Positions 31,157 through 42,065 of a stretch of DNA of 64,000 nucleotides are shown piece after piece. Location of the stretch: the NCBI GenBank assembly GCA_020744425.1, contig JAGMUV010000017.1:992001-1056000 (forward strand). The letters are read 5' to 3'. The notes under the pieces are model-generated. The model searched no databases. It was not told the origin of the DNA and worked only from the letters and a program-made list of their open reading frames with translations. A program made the translations under genes and the position numbers. The DNA is from Dactylonectria macrodidyma. Lineage: Eukaryota > Ascomycota > Sordariomycetes > Hypocreales > Nectriaceae. Position 1 is the first letter of the stretch. Each line of letters opens with the position of its first letter.

Positions 31157-32705
31157 CGCCCAAATACAGTGGTGGGCCAAACCTCCTGGATCATTGGCTC
31201 GCGAGAGACCTGGCTGCCGATGACGCGCCGCAGGCCCCTGTGCCCGCCGAAGGCAGCCAAGTTCTAGACTGCCTCGAGCACATGGACACAAATCTGAGCG
31301 AGCTTATAGAGCCGAACTTCCACTATCCCTAGCTTGTCTTGAGCTTGTCTGGGAGCTCTGAATAGAAGGAAAAGCAGACTATCGACCCAGGCTTGACGTA
31401 GATCTTGCCTTGCCTGACATGCGTTATCGTCTCCATGGCCAGAGAGAAACGGCTGATCGTCGGGAGGCTCCCAGAAATGGTGATGGGAACGATATGGGTG
31501 CATTCAGATAGACAGAGAGCACGGCCCCTCTGCTCGGACGATGTTCCCTGAGTCTTCATCACGTCTGATCTGACGAGCGTGTTAGTATTCAACGTCTCCC
31601 ATTCGTGTCACAGTTGAGACCTTTCCAACCTGCACTAGTGCGCCGGCCAATGATCTTATAGCCGCTCTCAGTTCCGGGCTCGTTTCATGAATCGTCGAGA
31701 CAGTCGCGCCTCCTGTTTTTCTTTCCCATCTTGTTCCATGAACGCCTTCGACGAGGGCTGCCAGGATGTGTGCGTCGATAACGAATCGTTCCTGCTCGAC
31801 TGCGTCAGGTTCTTCCTCCATTGTTGAAGAGAGGCTTCGGCCGTCCTGGAGTGCGATTAGCTTTCGGTTCCTAACGTCTGGATGTTCCTACCTACCTAGA
31901 CGGTGCCACTTGGGTTCGCAATTACGTCGGGCCACGATCGTGGGCAAACACTTCTTTCGAGCAGTCATCCACGTGATGTGCCTGGTGGGTCCGCCAGGGT
32001 GCATGAATTTCCAGACGAAAGAATCAGCCATTACGTGCTGGTTTTTACCGGGCTGAGACCGCAGATTAGCCGCACTCTCAATACTTCGAGCAGGTTGGTA
32101 GTCTAACCCACCTAAAAAAGAACCCTGTGTGTCAATTACCAAGTCATACCAGGGACTCTGCCGGCGGATATACGCACCGGTTTCTCTCCGTGCCCGTACG
32201 TGTGTCAGTACCATGAAATATCACTAGTACTACCTCCAAACTCATAGTGGAGTCGTCCAGTACATAGCAGAGGCCATATGACTGCATCGATTGGCTCAAG
32301 TCATGAATGCCTGGACCAAAATAGTAATAGAGAATTACTGTCAGCTCCTGCAGTGATTGTGTATGGAGAATCCTAGGAAGCGATGTTTGATATCATCCGT
32401 CCACCACTGTCATTATTGCCGTCTCGCTGATTGATGTGCCCACATCTGGCTAGATTACTATTTTAGATCAACTCGATGGCCAGCCCAAAAGAGCCAGGCC
32501 TGGGCTCTGGTCCTGGGCTCGTATCACCCCCAGGCACTTCTAAAATACGCCGCTTGAATTAGCCCCTGGATGCAGGAGTTGCTTAATTTCAAGCCTAAAG
32601 ATAACTATTTATTTTAACAAACTACATATATACTAAGAAACAGTTGTTGTATGGCTATCTTACTACAGACTCGACCATTCAAACCGTCCTCTCAAGCTTC
32701 CAGTG
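31157..32705. other. Possible minus-strand gene pieces, unresolved
   Basis: Three minus-strand frames (32214-31888, 31821-31582 and 31592-31329) look mildly coding. Intron-like signals lie between them (GTAGGT...GCTAATC...CAG near 31850-31900; ACTAAC...CAG near 31590), but I could not join them in a consistent phase. No domain recognised. From 32215 to 32705 nothing was seen. Confidence 0.3.
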
Positions 32706-33345
32706 ATGGCTACAATGGAAAACAAGTCGGACCAGGAGGCCCACATGACGATTTCCAGTTCTGCGACCATCATTGATAATTCCCAGCAAAGCCCCCGGCT
32801 GTCCCCATACGATGCAATGGTCATCAAGTCGCACGAGGTATCTAATATTAATAATTTCATAGCCGCCGCATCCAACTGGCTTTTTCTTGCCGGTTTCACC
32901 GTTATTCCAGGAGCTTTCACTTCCATCAGCCACACGAAACTCCTAAACGATTCCCAGGCAGGGAGAGTCGTACAGTATGCTCTACGTGGTACACCCCTCC
33001 TTGTTCTTGGCAGCATTTTTTGCTTTGCTGGAGGGCTTGGAATGTCTTGGGTATTTTGGCAGGTCAAAGACAATTACAGGTGGCTTATTGACCGGGTCTT
33101 CTTGTAGGTCTTATCCTTACCATTGATTTAGCGATAATTTTGCTAAATATATCTAACGGCCTGGCCTACTTAACTCGGCGATAGCTCTCATCATCAGTTT
33201 AGTGAATATTTATAGCGCACAGAATGGGGATTGGTCTGTGACAGCTATCGTCACTGTTTGTATGATTGGGTCATCTGTTTTCATACTGGGGTCGATGCTG
33301 GCTGTGTATGAGTTCTGGCTTGTAGAAAAGCTGAAGCGTTCTTGA
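32706..33345 (+). CDS. Small multi-pass membrane protein
   Basis: ATG 32706. Hydrophobic segments are WLFLAGFTVIPGAFT, ALRGTPLLVLGSIFCFAGGL, TAIVTVCMIGSSVFILGSML and perhaps one within the intron-adjacent region. Exon 1 to 33103 and exon 2 from 33198 with a 94-nt intron restore one frame (181 aa), ending EFWLVEKLKRS. The second exon starts LVNIYSAQNGDWSV. Family members I recall have an extra membrane segment just before this block, so the splice or the gene may be damaged. The N-terminal ~45 residues are polar. No enzymatic motif; function unknown. A second 4-TM gene lies 0.6 kb downstream on the opposite strand. Confidence 0.6.
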
Positions 33346-33979
33346 GCCGGACGATCAAAATGTGGAGGACGACGAGTTTCTCTAGATGCGCACAAAGAAA
33401 AGCAAGAATGCCAAGTCATTTCAACGTACGCGCTTATATTCGCTTGGAGATATCGACCTGGCTTCAGCTTTTGTTGACCGAGACGCATCCGTCCCTTCTT
33501 GGCGCGCGTGGGGGGGGGGGGGGTAGTGAGCCCAGCGCTGAGCTTTTTTCCTGCCAGTAATTGTCCTTTAACTGCACAAAATGCTAGGAATCAAGATGTT
33601 GCATCAACCCTCAGATGAGTGGCCTTGTACTTGCCTCTGGCAGACTGACAATACGACTGCCAATGCAGCATGCATAAGCGGAGTGTTATTTGTAATTTTA
33701 TAAAATGGCCAGAATTAAACTCGATGGATTGATACATGAGTTTTATCGCCAACCCATTCCCAAGTTCGTATCAGTGTTTCGAAGGGGTACATGAGTTAAC
33801 TAGAGGTGAGAGAAATGGGAGATGGGAAGGAGGGGTAAACACCACGCATCCAGCGGATGGGGGTTTGGTTTTCAGGGAACACAAACCACCGAAAAAGAAA
33901 ATGGACGTATAGCAATAAATTAAAGTCAGGAAAGAGTAGCTTGGATACTACAGAACGTAAATAAAGTTTCTTTTCCTCA
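33346..33979. other. Convergent 3' interval, no gene
   Basis: Non-coding sequence between two convergent membrane-protein genes. It contains a run of G near 33510-33524. No repeat or gene recognised. Confidence 0.5.
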
Positions 33980-34615
33980 TCATCTGGCGACGAAGACTCC
34001 CACAGCGATGACTGCCGCTCCAGCACTGCATCCTAATGAAACCCAGCCAAATATTTGGGTAGGCCCGACAATAACCAAATATCCGAAAGAGTTCATCTCT
34101 CGCTCCATGATTTTATATAACACCATAATTGCCGTAGCAGGGAAGATGGGTAGAGAGAGGGAGAAAACAATTGCAGCATCAATCCAGAAGCTGTTTCCAA
34201 CAACCATAGATAGTCCACCACATAAAGTCAGCACGCTAATACTGAGAAAGAGACCTGCGAATAATATCCCATTTAAATCAGAGTATGGTGTCTTTTCCAG
34301 AGTCTCTCCCAATGTATTGGCTTCATGCGTAAGATTAGCATGGATGTCAAAACAATCTACTTGGTGTTGAAGTCCGATGCAGAAACCTCTGAATCCAATT
34401 GTGATGTTATTGGGAAGAGCATTGCTAAGTCTTGACTTGAGGCTGGTATCGAACTATGCTCTTTAGCGATGCACCGTAATTCACATAAGCTCTCGTACCT
34501 GTACAGTCATCAGACCATCATTCCTGAACACAGGGCTATATAACATGGCAGCGCACAGCCCCAAATGTGCAGCCAGGCACACGAGTGCTATGTAGAGAAC
34601 AATTTTCTTCGCCAT
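33980..34615 (-). CDS. Four-TM (claudin/PMP22-like topology) membrane protein
   Basis: Exon 1 is 34615-34499 and exon 2 34435-33980, with a 63-nt intron (GTACGA...CTCAAG), phase 0, giving 190 aa. TM1 is at the N-terminus (KKIVLYIALVCLAAHLGLCA). A ~70-residue loop with FCIGLQHQVDCF and a glycosylation-like NIT follows. TM2-TM4 are in ILFAGLFLSISVLTLCGGL, IDAAIVFSLSLPIFPATAIM and WVSLGCSAGAAVIAVGVFVA. This topology is shared by claudin-like and Sur7/Fig1-type fungal proteins, but no family signature was confirmed. Likely in the plasma or an internal membrane. Confidence 0.7.
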
Positions 34616-35342
34616 GGCAAATTACAACACAATTTGACTAGCCATGATGATGAATGGTAAAGGGGGGCGTTGCGCATGGCCATACTTCACGGGGAGCCGA
34701 TATATAAGCCATAGTCCAAGTGTGGAGAGTAAGAGCTCTTTAATTAAGCTCTGCCAAATGTGTTTCAGGCCGCAGTTGTCTGTGGTGAGAATAAACAATT
34801 AAATTTCGTGCAGCGCCTCTTATTTAAGACTAGTCGGCCTGAAGCGGGACCACCAGAGGCGGCACGACGGATCTGGGCGGCTACCAAACGCCCCAGGATC
34901 TTTATTTAGTCAGATACTCTTGTTTAAACTGTTTTCGGCTAAGTTCCCGCTTGTCTGTGCCTGAAAGAACATTGGCGCGTTTTTTATATCTAGCAGGTTA
35001 AGGATAGCAGTTGACAGGTCTAGGGTAGCATGATTCCATCTCGTCACTGTCTCGCCTTCCTCAAGTCCAGACTTCGGTAACCAATGTGCGCACCTTCTAA
35101 TGTAAAGTCATAAATACGCTGGCCTAAAGTGTGATGCAAAAGCTCACCTGATAGTCTATCCGCTTTATTTCCTTTGGCGGAAAGTGTCTATGACCTAGGG
35201 CATCTGACTTTATTGGAATAGCGCCATCTAAAGGGAATTCCCCCGAATGCCGAGATCACTATTAGCCTAAATGTAGTGGGATTGTGAACTCTCATATTGA
35301 TAATCGAGCAATAATACATGAATTATAATGACTCTCTTCTAG
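34616..35342. other. Intergenic, no gene supported
   Basis: AT-leaning sequence with no open frame of note. Presumed promoter of the four-TM gene and 3' flank of the MADS-like gene. Confidence 0.45.
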
Positions 35343-36068
35343 TTACAATTCTAATAATTGCAGCAGTGCCCTCCTCTGTTGCATTGATATTGGTCTTGGC
35401 TGCGCAGTTTGTGGGAGTCTTGATACGCCTGGCCGTACCCCAGGGAGGAGGCCGGATGGCAACTGTAGCATTGAAGACCTTGGAGGCGAGTCCGAGTTCG
35501 ATGGTAAGGCTATAGCCGAGTAAGTCGGCCTGTCGGGAGTAGCCGAAGATTGTGAGCTGGATGGCGAAGATGATTGCACTGATCCCTCAGTTGTAGCCGA
35601 AAACTGCGAGCTACTAAATGGTGACGACGACTGGGTGGACTCAGTTGCAGCTGAAAACTGCGAACTACTAGATGGTGACGACGACTGGGTGGACTCAGTT
35701 GCAGCTGAAAACTGCGAACTACTAGATGGTGACGACGACTGGGTGGACTCAGTCGCAGCTGAAAACTGAGAGCTACTGGATGGCGACGACGACATCAACA
35801 ACGAATCAGATTCGTCGGCTTTGTGGCGTGCCGGAAAGTCGGATGGAGCGAGAATCTGGTCTTCTGGCACGGCGAGTTTGGCAAATTTTTTTATGAGACC
35901 AGGGTGCGACTGGAAGCCACTCCAGTGGCCATCCTGCCCCTTGGTAAGGACGAGGACTTCACCTCCGTAGAGATGATAAAAAGTATTGGCTTTCTTGTTC
36001 ATGCCGGCGCGGCGGTTCTTGATCCCTGCCTCGGGATCTCTATTACGTTCAGAACGACGCCGGGCCAT
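35343..36068 (-). CDS. Small MADS-box-like protein with Ser-rich repeats
   Basis: ATG 36068, 241 aa. Residues ~5-60 (RRSERNRDPEAGIKNRRAGM, then NKKANTFYHLYGGEVLVLTK) resemble the basic recognition helix and strand of a MADS/SRF-type DNA-binding domain, as in the short one-exon MADS-like proteins common in Fusarium-type genomes. Residues ~95-165 are an 18-aa tandem repeat (SSPSSSSQFSAATESTQ), a 54-bp minisatellite at about 35590-35795. The tail is Pro/Ser-rich. There is no dimerisation extension beyond the MADS-like core, so it may be a degenerate or competing regulator. A second MADS-like gene lies at 43525. Confidence 0.7.
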   Translation of the reverse strand: MARRRSERNRDPEAGIKNRRAGMNKKANTFYHLYGGEVLVLTKGQDGHWSGFQSHPGLIKKFAKLAVPEDQILAPSDFPARHKADESDSLLMSSSPSSSSQFSAATESTQSSSPSSSSQFSAATESTQSSSPSSSSQFSAATESTQSSSPFSSSQFSATTEGSVQSSSPSSSQSSATPDRPTYSAIALPSNSDSPPRSSMLQLPSGLLPGVRPGVSRLPQTAQPRPISMQQRRALLQLLEL

Positions 36069-36579
36069 TGTAAACGAGTATTGCGTTGAAGAGGATGTGA
36101 ATGAAGAGGGTAGTAGTGCTTATAGAATGAATGAAGAGGGTAGTAGTGCTCATGGAATGAATGAAGAGATGGAGTTGGAAGTCTTATGCCATGTTATACT
36201 CCGTGATAAGCGCTGCCAAGCGGGGCGGAAGGACATGACCTAAATTTAGTCTAGGCAACCGCCGTACCCCTTAGTGCCCGGCGCCTACGCCAGCGTTACC
36301 CCGGAGCTCCGGGGCGCTTCCGCCGGCCGAGCCCCATATTTTCAGCCGCCAAAGCCGTAGACGCCGGAGCCAAGTCCACCACGATGGAAGTTAGTAAATA
36401 CTCATGGCGCTTAGGCACGAAATTAGGGTCAATCTACCCGCCCAGGTGGGCCGCAAAAAGCATGTAAATAACACCACTTAAATTAACTCGATCTAAATAA
36501 TTATATAAAGAAAGCCTCGGCCCTCGGATGTGGATTTACTGTATCTCTAAACTGCTTGACTATATAACACTCCCCAAAG
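36069..36579. other. Divergent promoter interval, MADS-like / ferric reductase
   Basis: A 511-bp region between divergent genes. A short direct repeat (GAATGAATGAAGAGGGTAGT) occurs near 36098 and 36127. No other element recognised. Confidence 0.45.
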
Positions 36580-38511
36580 ATGGAAAGCACTTTGTGGTAC
36601 CCTATTAGTTTCTGTATTATTTTTGCGATTTGTTTCATTCTATGGATACTGAAGTACTTCCTTCCAGACTTACAAACTCGTTACCTTCGGCACTTGAAGT
36701 ACCCAAATCTCATCCGGCGGCGACGCTACTGGGATAGCATTACCCGTTTTGAGGCGTTACTTCTCCTTCTATTCCTGGCAACAAACTTAGTTATCATTCT
36801 TGTACCCTTTAACTCTCACACTGACTCTATCACCTGGAAACAGGTTGAGAGAAGATGCGCGTTTGCAGCCTGTGTTAACATGGTTCCGCTCTGCCTAGGT
36901 GGGCGCATGGGACCTATCGTTCAAGCGTTGAACATACACAGGAGTTCATACCTATTTTTTCATCACTGGATAGGACGGGTGGCAATCGCTGAAGCAGTCT
37001 GTCACGCAACGATTATGCTGTCCCTTCAGCCTCGATCTGGAGCATTACTGACTTCTGGCTGGGCGGTGAGTGATCCCTGGCTGAGTGACAAAAAGCTGAC
37101 ATGATGAAGACGGCTGGTGCTCTTGTGGGCGTTCTCATCTTTTCCCTATGTATTATACGGGCCTGGCTTGGCAGGTGGTTTTTGTTAAGTCACAGGCTTA
37201 TCGCATTGTCAGCTATTGGCACACTATTCTGGCATGTCATTCACGCGTCTAGTTTTCAGAACCAGCTGTTGGTCGGTATTTCCTGTGGAGTTTGGTTGTG
37301 CTCAACATTGTATCGGCTCTTTCGGTTACTTGTTATCCCGCTTAATGGCAAAGTGACCGGCATACAGAGCCTCGACCACGCAACACGAATTGACCTAGAG
37401 CTATCAAAGTCCGTTCATATCCCCCCCGGCAGCTACTTTAACCTTTTCTTCCCTGGCAGGGCTGGATGGATTCACAGCTACCCTGTAGTTGCCTTTTGGC
37501 ACACACCAACAAAAGAGAATCCTTCCAGGAATGTTTCAAATATTAGCTTTCTACTCCGGCCACGGGGTTCCCATGCCAAGGCTCTCATCAACCTTGATTT
37601 AGAAGACAACATTCGACTTGACGGACCCTTCGGACAAGACCTCAAGCTCAACGATTATGAAAATTTAGTTCTACCGGTCAAGGGACTTGGAATTGCCGGA
37701 GTTCTCCCAATTGTGCTTGACATTGCCGAGAGGCGGTATTACGACGATAATATTCGAGGCCAACTTGAAAAACTATCAGATGAGGAGAGAGCGCTTTATG
37801 ACGAGGCTAGGTTGACAGAACCTCGAGCACGCGCCAGACTAATCAAGAAAATCAAGGAGAAAGCGACGACAATACTAAAGCTCTCAACGAAGCTACATTT
37901 CCGCGATACAACACAAAAGGTAATCATCCTTTGGTCGCTTGAACATGAGTCACAGATAGAAGCAGTAAAGGACCAGCTACAGTCACTGCAAAAGCTGGAC
38001 CCTCATAATGTAAGTAATTGTTACTCTTATAGATCACATATTCACGCTATTGCAGAGTCTTCTTGTGGTATGGTGTGGATATCCTCATCCTCGCAATCGA
38101 GGGACTTCTCAGAAGCCTCCTGAGAACCCATTTAAAGAAGAAGAGGGGTATTGGAGGTTGATAGAGCCAAACGCCAAATCTCAACCATTTGATCAAATTA
38201 TTATACAAAAAATCGAGGAGGAGCGTAAAGTATTGCAGGGACGGATGATGGTTCTAAGTAAGGCACTGCTATTTATACTAGGATATGAGCTAACTTCTTT
38301 AGCTTGCGGCGACTCCGAATTTACAAGCAACGTACGCACCAAAGTTATTAATAACTCTGACACTATGGGGATTGAGTTTGCAGAAATTGAATATCGACTT
38401 CGCGGAATGCGACAAGGGAAGCTAAAGCATCGAGGGTCACGAAACACAGAAGCAAGAGGCATTGCAACTTATAACTCAGATGATGGATATGAAGATATTC
38501 CAATAGATTAG
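36580..38511 (+). CDS. Ferric reductase-like transmembrane oxidoreductase (FRE)
   Basis: Three exons, 36580-37065, 37110-38009 and 38056-38511, all phase 0, give 613 aa. Introns are 44 and 46 nt. The N-terminal half has about seven TM helices. Haem-ligand histidines are visible in the first pair (HHWIGR, AVCHAT) and the second (LLSHRLIAL, FWHVIHAS). The FAD-binding barrel includes SYPVVAFW; the NAD(P)-binding part starts GPFGQD and ends with LACGDSEFTSNVR and EIEYRLRG. Known role: transmembrane electron transfer from NADPH via FAD and two haems to Fe(III) or Cu(II) at the cell surface. The GLGIAG nucleotide-site motif is preserved. FRE genes are a recurrent cargo class in Starship elements. 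Confidence 0.9.
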
Positions 38512-38574
38512 TGAGTTAGAGAATATTTCAGAATTTTAAGTGGGTAGGATTGAAGGTATTTCAGATTGTATAAG

Positions 38575-39010
38575 TAAGCTATTTGGAATTATAAGATTGG
38601 CTTTGAATTATATTAAATTTTTTTTTATAAATCATTTGCAATAAATGCTCTATTTTGCTATACTTGTTAATATTTACTATAATTATAATTTATCTTCTTC
38701 TTTTTATTTATTATAATAAATATTAATATATATTTAAAATTATATATATTATTTTCCTTAAATATATACTAAAATTCACTATTTATTTTAAACGTATTTA
38801 ATAATTTAATTTTAAGTATCTATTTTTAAATTTAAATATTAAATTTTTATTTTAATTTAACTTAATTTTAAATTTTAAACTTAATTTAATTTAATTTTGA
38901 ATAAATTTTTATTTTAATTTAATTTAACTAATTTATTCCTAACTCTTTAATTTAAATTAAATTTAAATTTAATAAATAATTTTAACTTTATTTTAAATAG
39001 ATAAAGAAAT
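38575..39010. repeat. Extreme AT-rich block
   Basis: About 430 bp made almost only of A and T, dominated by AATTTAAATT-type words. It is non-coding on both strands. It may be a RIP-mutated repeat or simple sequence. Confidence 0.8.
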
Positions 39011-39250
39011 ATATATTAGATTGCTATTGCCTACTTTAACTCTACTAAATATCTACATCTAGCACCTAGCACGCCTAGCATCTAACATCTGGCACTTAGT
39101 ACCTAGAACACTTAGCATACCTACGCCTAGCATCCAGAACTCAGCACTCGGCACCAAGCACACCTAGCACCCATCATACCTAGCATCCAGCACTTAACAC
39201 CTAGGACACCTAGGACATCTACGCCTAGCATCCAGCGCTCAGCACTCAGC

Positions 39251-39411
39251 ACCTAGCACACCTAGCACACCTAGCACACCTAGCACACCTAGCACACCTA
39301 GCACACCTAGCACACCTAGCACACCTAGCACACCTAGCACACCTAGCACACCTAGCACACCTAGCACACCTAGCACACCTAGCACACCTAGCACACCTAG
39401 CACACCTAGCA
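39251..39411. repeat. 9-bp minisatellite (CACACCTAG)
   Basis: About 18 exact tandem copies of CACACCTAG, preceded from 39060 by imperfect CACCTAGCA-type copies. It ends about 36 bp before the start codon of the BRCT gene. Confidence 0.95.
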
Positions 39412-39447
39412 TCCAGCATATCTCATATCCAGCACCGCTAAATAAAA

Positions 39448-41148
39448 ATGGAGAATACATTTTTCTACTTTTCAGGTTCCTTCAAGGGCCACACAAAATC
39501 TAAGGTCATGGAATTTTTCCAGAAAGCTAAGGCCAAGACTACGGAGGACTTTGAAAACGAAATGACAGTCCTTGTCGTAACAGAAGCTGAATTCAATAAA
39601 AATGGCACTGGAGGGAAAGCAGTTGTTGTTGCTAAAGAAAAGGATCTTCCAATTCTTGGGGAATCTTGGGTCTATGAGATGATGGACGAAAAGAAGGCTT
39701 GGGTCCAACCAAAAGAAGAATATTTTATTTCCAAAGGTTCTGGAGGTGGCTCCGGCGGTACGGGAGGTGGCTCTGGCGGCACTGGAGATGGCTCCGGCGG
39801 TACTGGAGGTGGCTCCGGCGGTACTGGAGGTGGCTCTGGCGGTACTGGAGGTGGCTCTGGCGGCACTGGAGGTGGCTCCGGCGGTACCGGTACTGGAGGT
39901 GGCTCCGGCGGTACGGGAGGTGGCTCTAGCGGCACTGGAGATGGCTCCGGCGGTACTGGAGGTGGCTCCGGCGGTACGGGAGGTGGCTCTGGCGGCACTG
40001 GAGATGGCTCCGGCGGTACGGGAGGTGGCTCCGGCGGTACGGGAGGTGGCTCCGGTGGTACTGGAGGTGGCTCCGGCGGTACGGGAGGTGGCTCTAGCGG
40101 CACTGGAGATGGCTCCGGCGGTACTGGAGGTGGCTCTGGCGGCACTGGAGGTGGCTCCGGCGGTACTGGAGGTGGCTCCGGCGGCACTGGAGGTGGCTCC
40201 GGCGATCCCGCTCAAACGGATGAGGACGCAAAGAAGATCAAGGCACAGATGGACTGCGTTCATGACGCCTTCGCAACTGCGGAATGGTATATGAATGCCT
40301 GTATTGACCGTTCTCAAGGGGTTGTGGTTATTGACCTGACTGATGAGGTCAAAACGGTAACTGAGGGCTATGAACTTGTGAAACAATCAGTGGAGGCTTG
40401 CAAAGAGGCTGCTGCATCTGGCGATGTTGAAAGAGCGACTTCTGAGGCTGCCGCGGCAGTGAAAGGTCAACAGGAAGCTGCTCGGTCGTATGGTTCTCTC
40501 GCAGCTCGTCTGGACTTTTACAAGTCTCAGAGCCCAGAGCCTCCGACAGTCGCCACTAAGGGAGGGGAATTTGCCACTCTCCTTGTAAGCGACAATGTAA
40601 AGAAGCTCCGACCAATGGGATGGAATAAAATCACCATACCAGGCAATAAACGACTAGAAGGAGAGCCGGCTGAAGGGACAATCCAATGCAGGACCCCTAA
40701 AAACCAATTTTATGTGCACGAAACTGTCCTCGTTACAGGTGACAATGGAGAGCAACACCGTCGCAACAGAGCACATCTACTTCCTGCTAAGTCGTACCCA
40801 TTGGAAAGTGCGCGCTGGGATGAAGGGAATGGAGCAAACCTACGTACCCAAAATCCCGATTCTTGGCTCGAAAAGAATGATCAACTAGAGTGGTTATCTT
40901 TTGCACTTTTTAAATACCCCAAGGTGTCATTGGTTTATGGCCTTGCGGTAGATACAAATGGGAATATACAGCTGTGGTCAGGCACTGGGATACGAAGAGT
41001 GGTTGCTAATGCGGATTTATATATGGATCTTATGAGGGTGGTCGTAGGTCAAGCCGACTCGGTGGCAAGAAAGGCGACGATCTCTAAGGACGAGAGAGCT
41101 CAGATTCTGGAGAGGTTTAGAAATCAATCTCAGCCTTCAGCTACTTAG
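39448..41148 (+). CDS. BRCT-domain protein with natural Gly-Ser linker
   Basis: One exon, 566 aa. Residues 1-93 fold-match a BRCT domain: FFYFSGSFKGHTKSKVMEFF, LVVTEAEF, and the invariant Trp in ILGESWVYEMM. Residues ~98-265 are about 23 copies of GGGSGGT (variants GDGSGGT, GGGSSGT), a 21-bp minisatellite. A helical segment follows (VKQSVEACKEAAASGDVERA), then a globular C-terminal domain (~385-545) with GWNKITIPGNKRLEG, SWLEKNDQLEWL and LWSGTGIRRVVA; the end could be a WGR-like module but this is unconfirmed. BRCT modules bind phosphoproteins or DNA ends in repair; PARP-like proteins combine BRCT and WGR, but no catalytic PARP domain is present. The frame is intact despite the repeats. Confidence 0.8.
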   Translation: MENTFFYFSGSFKGHTKSKVMEFFQKAKAKTTEDFENEMTVLVVTEAEFNKNGTGGKAVVVAKEKDLPILGESWVYEMMDEKKAWVQPKEEYFISKGSGGGSGGTGGGSGGTGDGSGGTGGGSGGTGGGSGGTGGGSGGTGGGSGGTGTGGGSGGTGGGSSGTGDGSGGTGGGSGGTGGGSGGTGDGSGGTGGGSGGTGGGSGGTGGGSGGTGGGSSGTGDGSGGTGGGSGGTGGGSGGTGGGSGGTGGGSGDPAQTDEDAKKIKAQMDCVHDAFATAEWYMNACIDRSQGVVVIDLTDEVKTVTEGYELVKQSVEACKEAAASGDVERATSEAAAAVKGQQEAARSYGSLAARLDFYKSQSPEPPTVATKGGEFATLLVSDNVKKLRPMGWNKITIPGNKRLEGEPAEGTIQCRTPKNQFYVHETVLVTGDNGEQHRRNRAHLLPAKSYPLESARWDEGNGANLRTQNPDSWLEKNDQLEWLSFALFKYPKVSLVYGLAVDTNGNIQLWSGTGIRRVVANADLYMDLMRVVVGQADSVARKATISKDERAQILERFRNQSQPSAT

Positions 41149-42065
41149 TTATTTTACGTACTCATCCGCTTACTAAAATGGATCTCCTTTACACCCCTTG
41201 CTCTTTACTGTCTTTACAGCCCTACGTAGACTTGGTGGACATGAAAGATACCCCTTTTGAAAGTTGTGCAGTGCCTCGGAGAGTTCAGTGACCGTGACTA
41301 GCGTCAATGAGCCTCTGTCGAGGATGATATTGGACCAGACATCGTCTGGCCAGCAGATGCAATGTTGTGGCCAACGTGGGAAGCGCTGTCAATGCCGAGC
41401 GAACGTCTTAAAAGATGTAAGGTCGTGCAAAGGAACTGAGGACTGAGGCTCATAATTTCCTTCGTTCGGCGTTGAAGGAAATGTGAGGCAGACTAAGGAA
41501 GACTTGGCACAGAAAAGCATACGATTTTTTTCTTCTCTCGCTGTTGATGGGGCTATTCTAGAGGAAATCAGTACTGCATTTTTGGTATGCCATGTGATGA
41601 CATTGGACGGCATTGCACGGACCATCACAAGAGGAAAATTCCCCTTGTGATGGCCCGTGCACCATCAATTTCTACTGCTTTGCTCATCAATCATTCTAAC
41701 GCTTCATTCTGCACGGGATCGTAGAAAAACCGCAGCATTGAGTTTTCAAATTTCTAGATACCAATACTAAGATATGAAAAATGATAGGCAATTGTCTAGA
41801 CACATAGATGGAATAACAATGAGGAACTAAAACTGGAGATACAAAACAAAACCAGACGAAGACTTGTTAGGTTACTCTGAACCTAGTGGGTGGACGGTCT
41901 ATTATCCGATGACAGCCGAGCAGAGGAGGGGGCATGGTATGCAAGCTTAGACTCGTTATTTCTGAATAGGCCAGTTATTTTGCCGACTAGATCCTCCAAG
42001 GGCGTGGACGAGGAGGCATTGACTGACTCTGGGTCAATTCCCAGCAATGGATCTGTCACCTCGGC
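41149..42065. other. Intergenic, no gene supported
   Basis: The 3' flank of the BRCT gene and 3' flank of the FG-repeat gene. A 79-codon minus frame (41628-41389) has no recognisable domain. Confidence 0.4.

Noticed and set aside
39472..40386. Minus-strand and alternate plus frames over the Gly-Ser repeat
   Set aside because: A 21-bp repeat without stops leaves several frames open; only the frame from 39448 is joined to a BRCT domain and a globular end.
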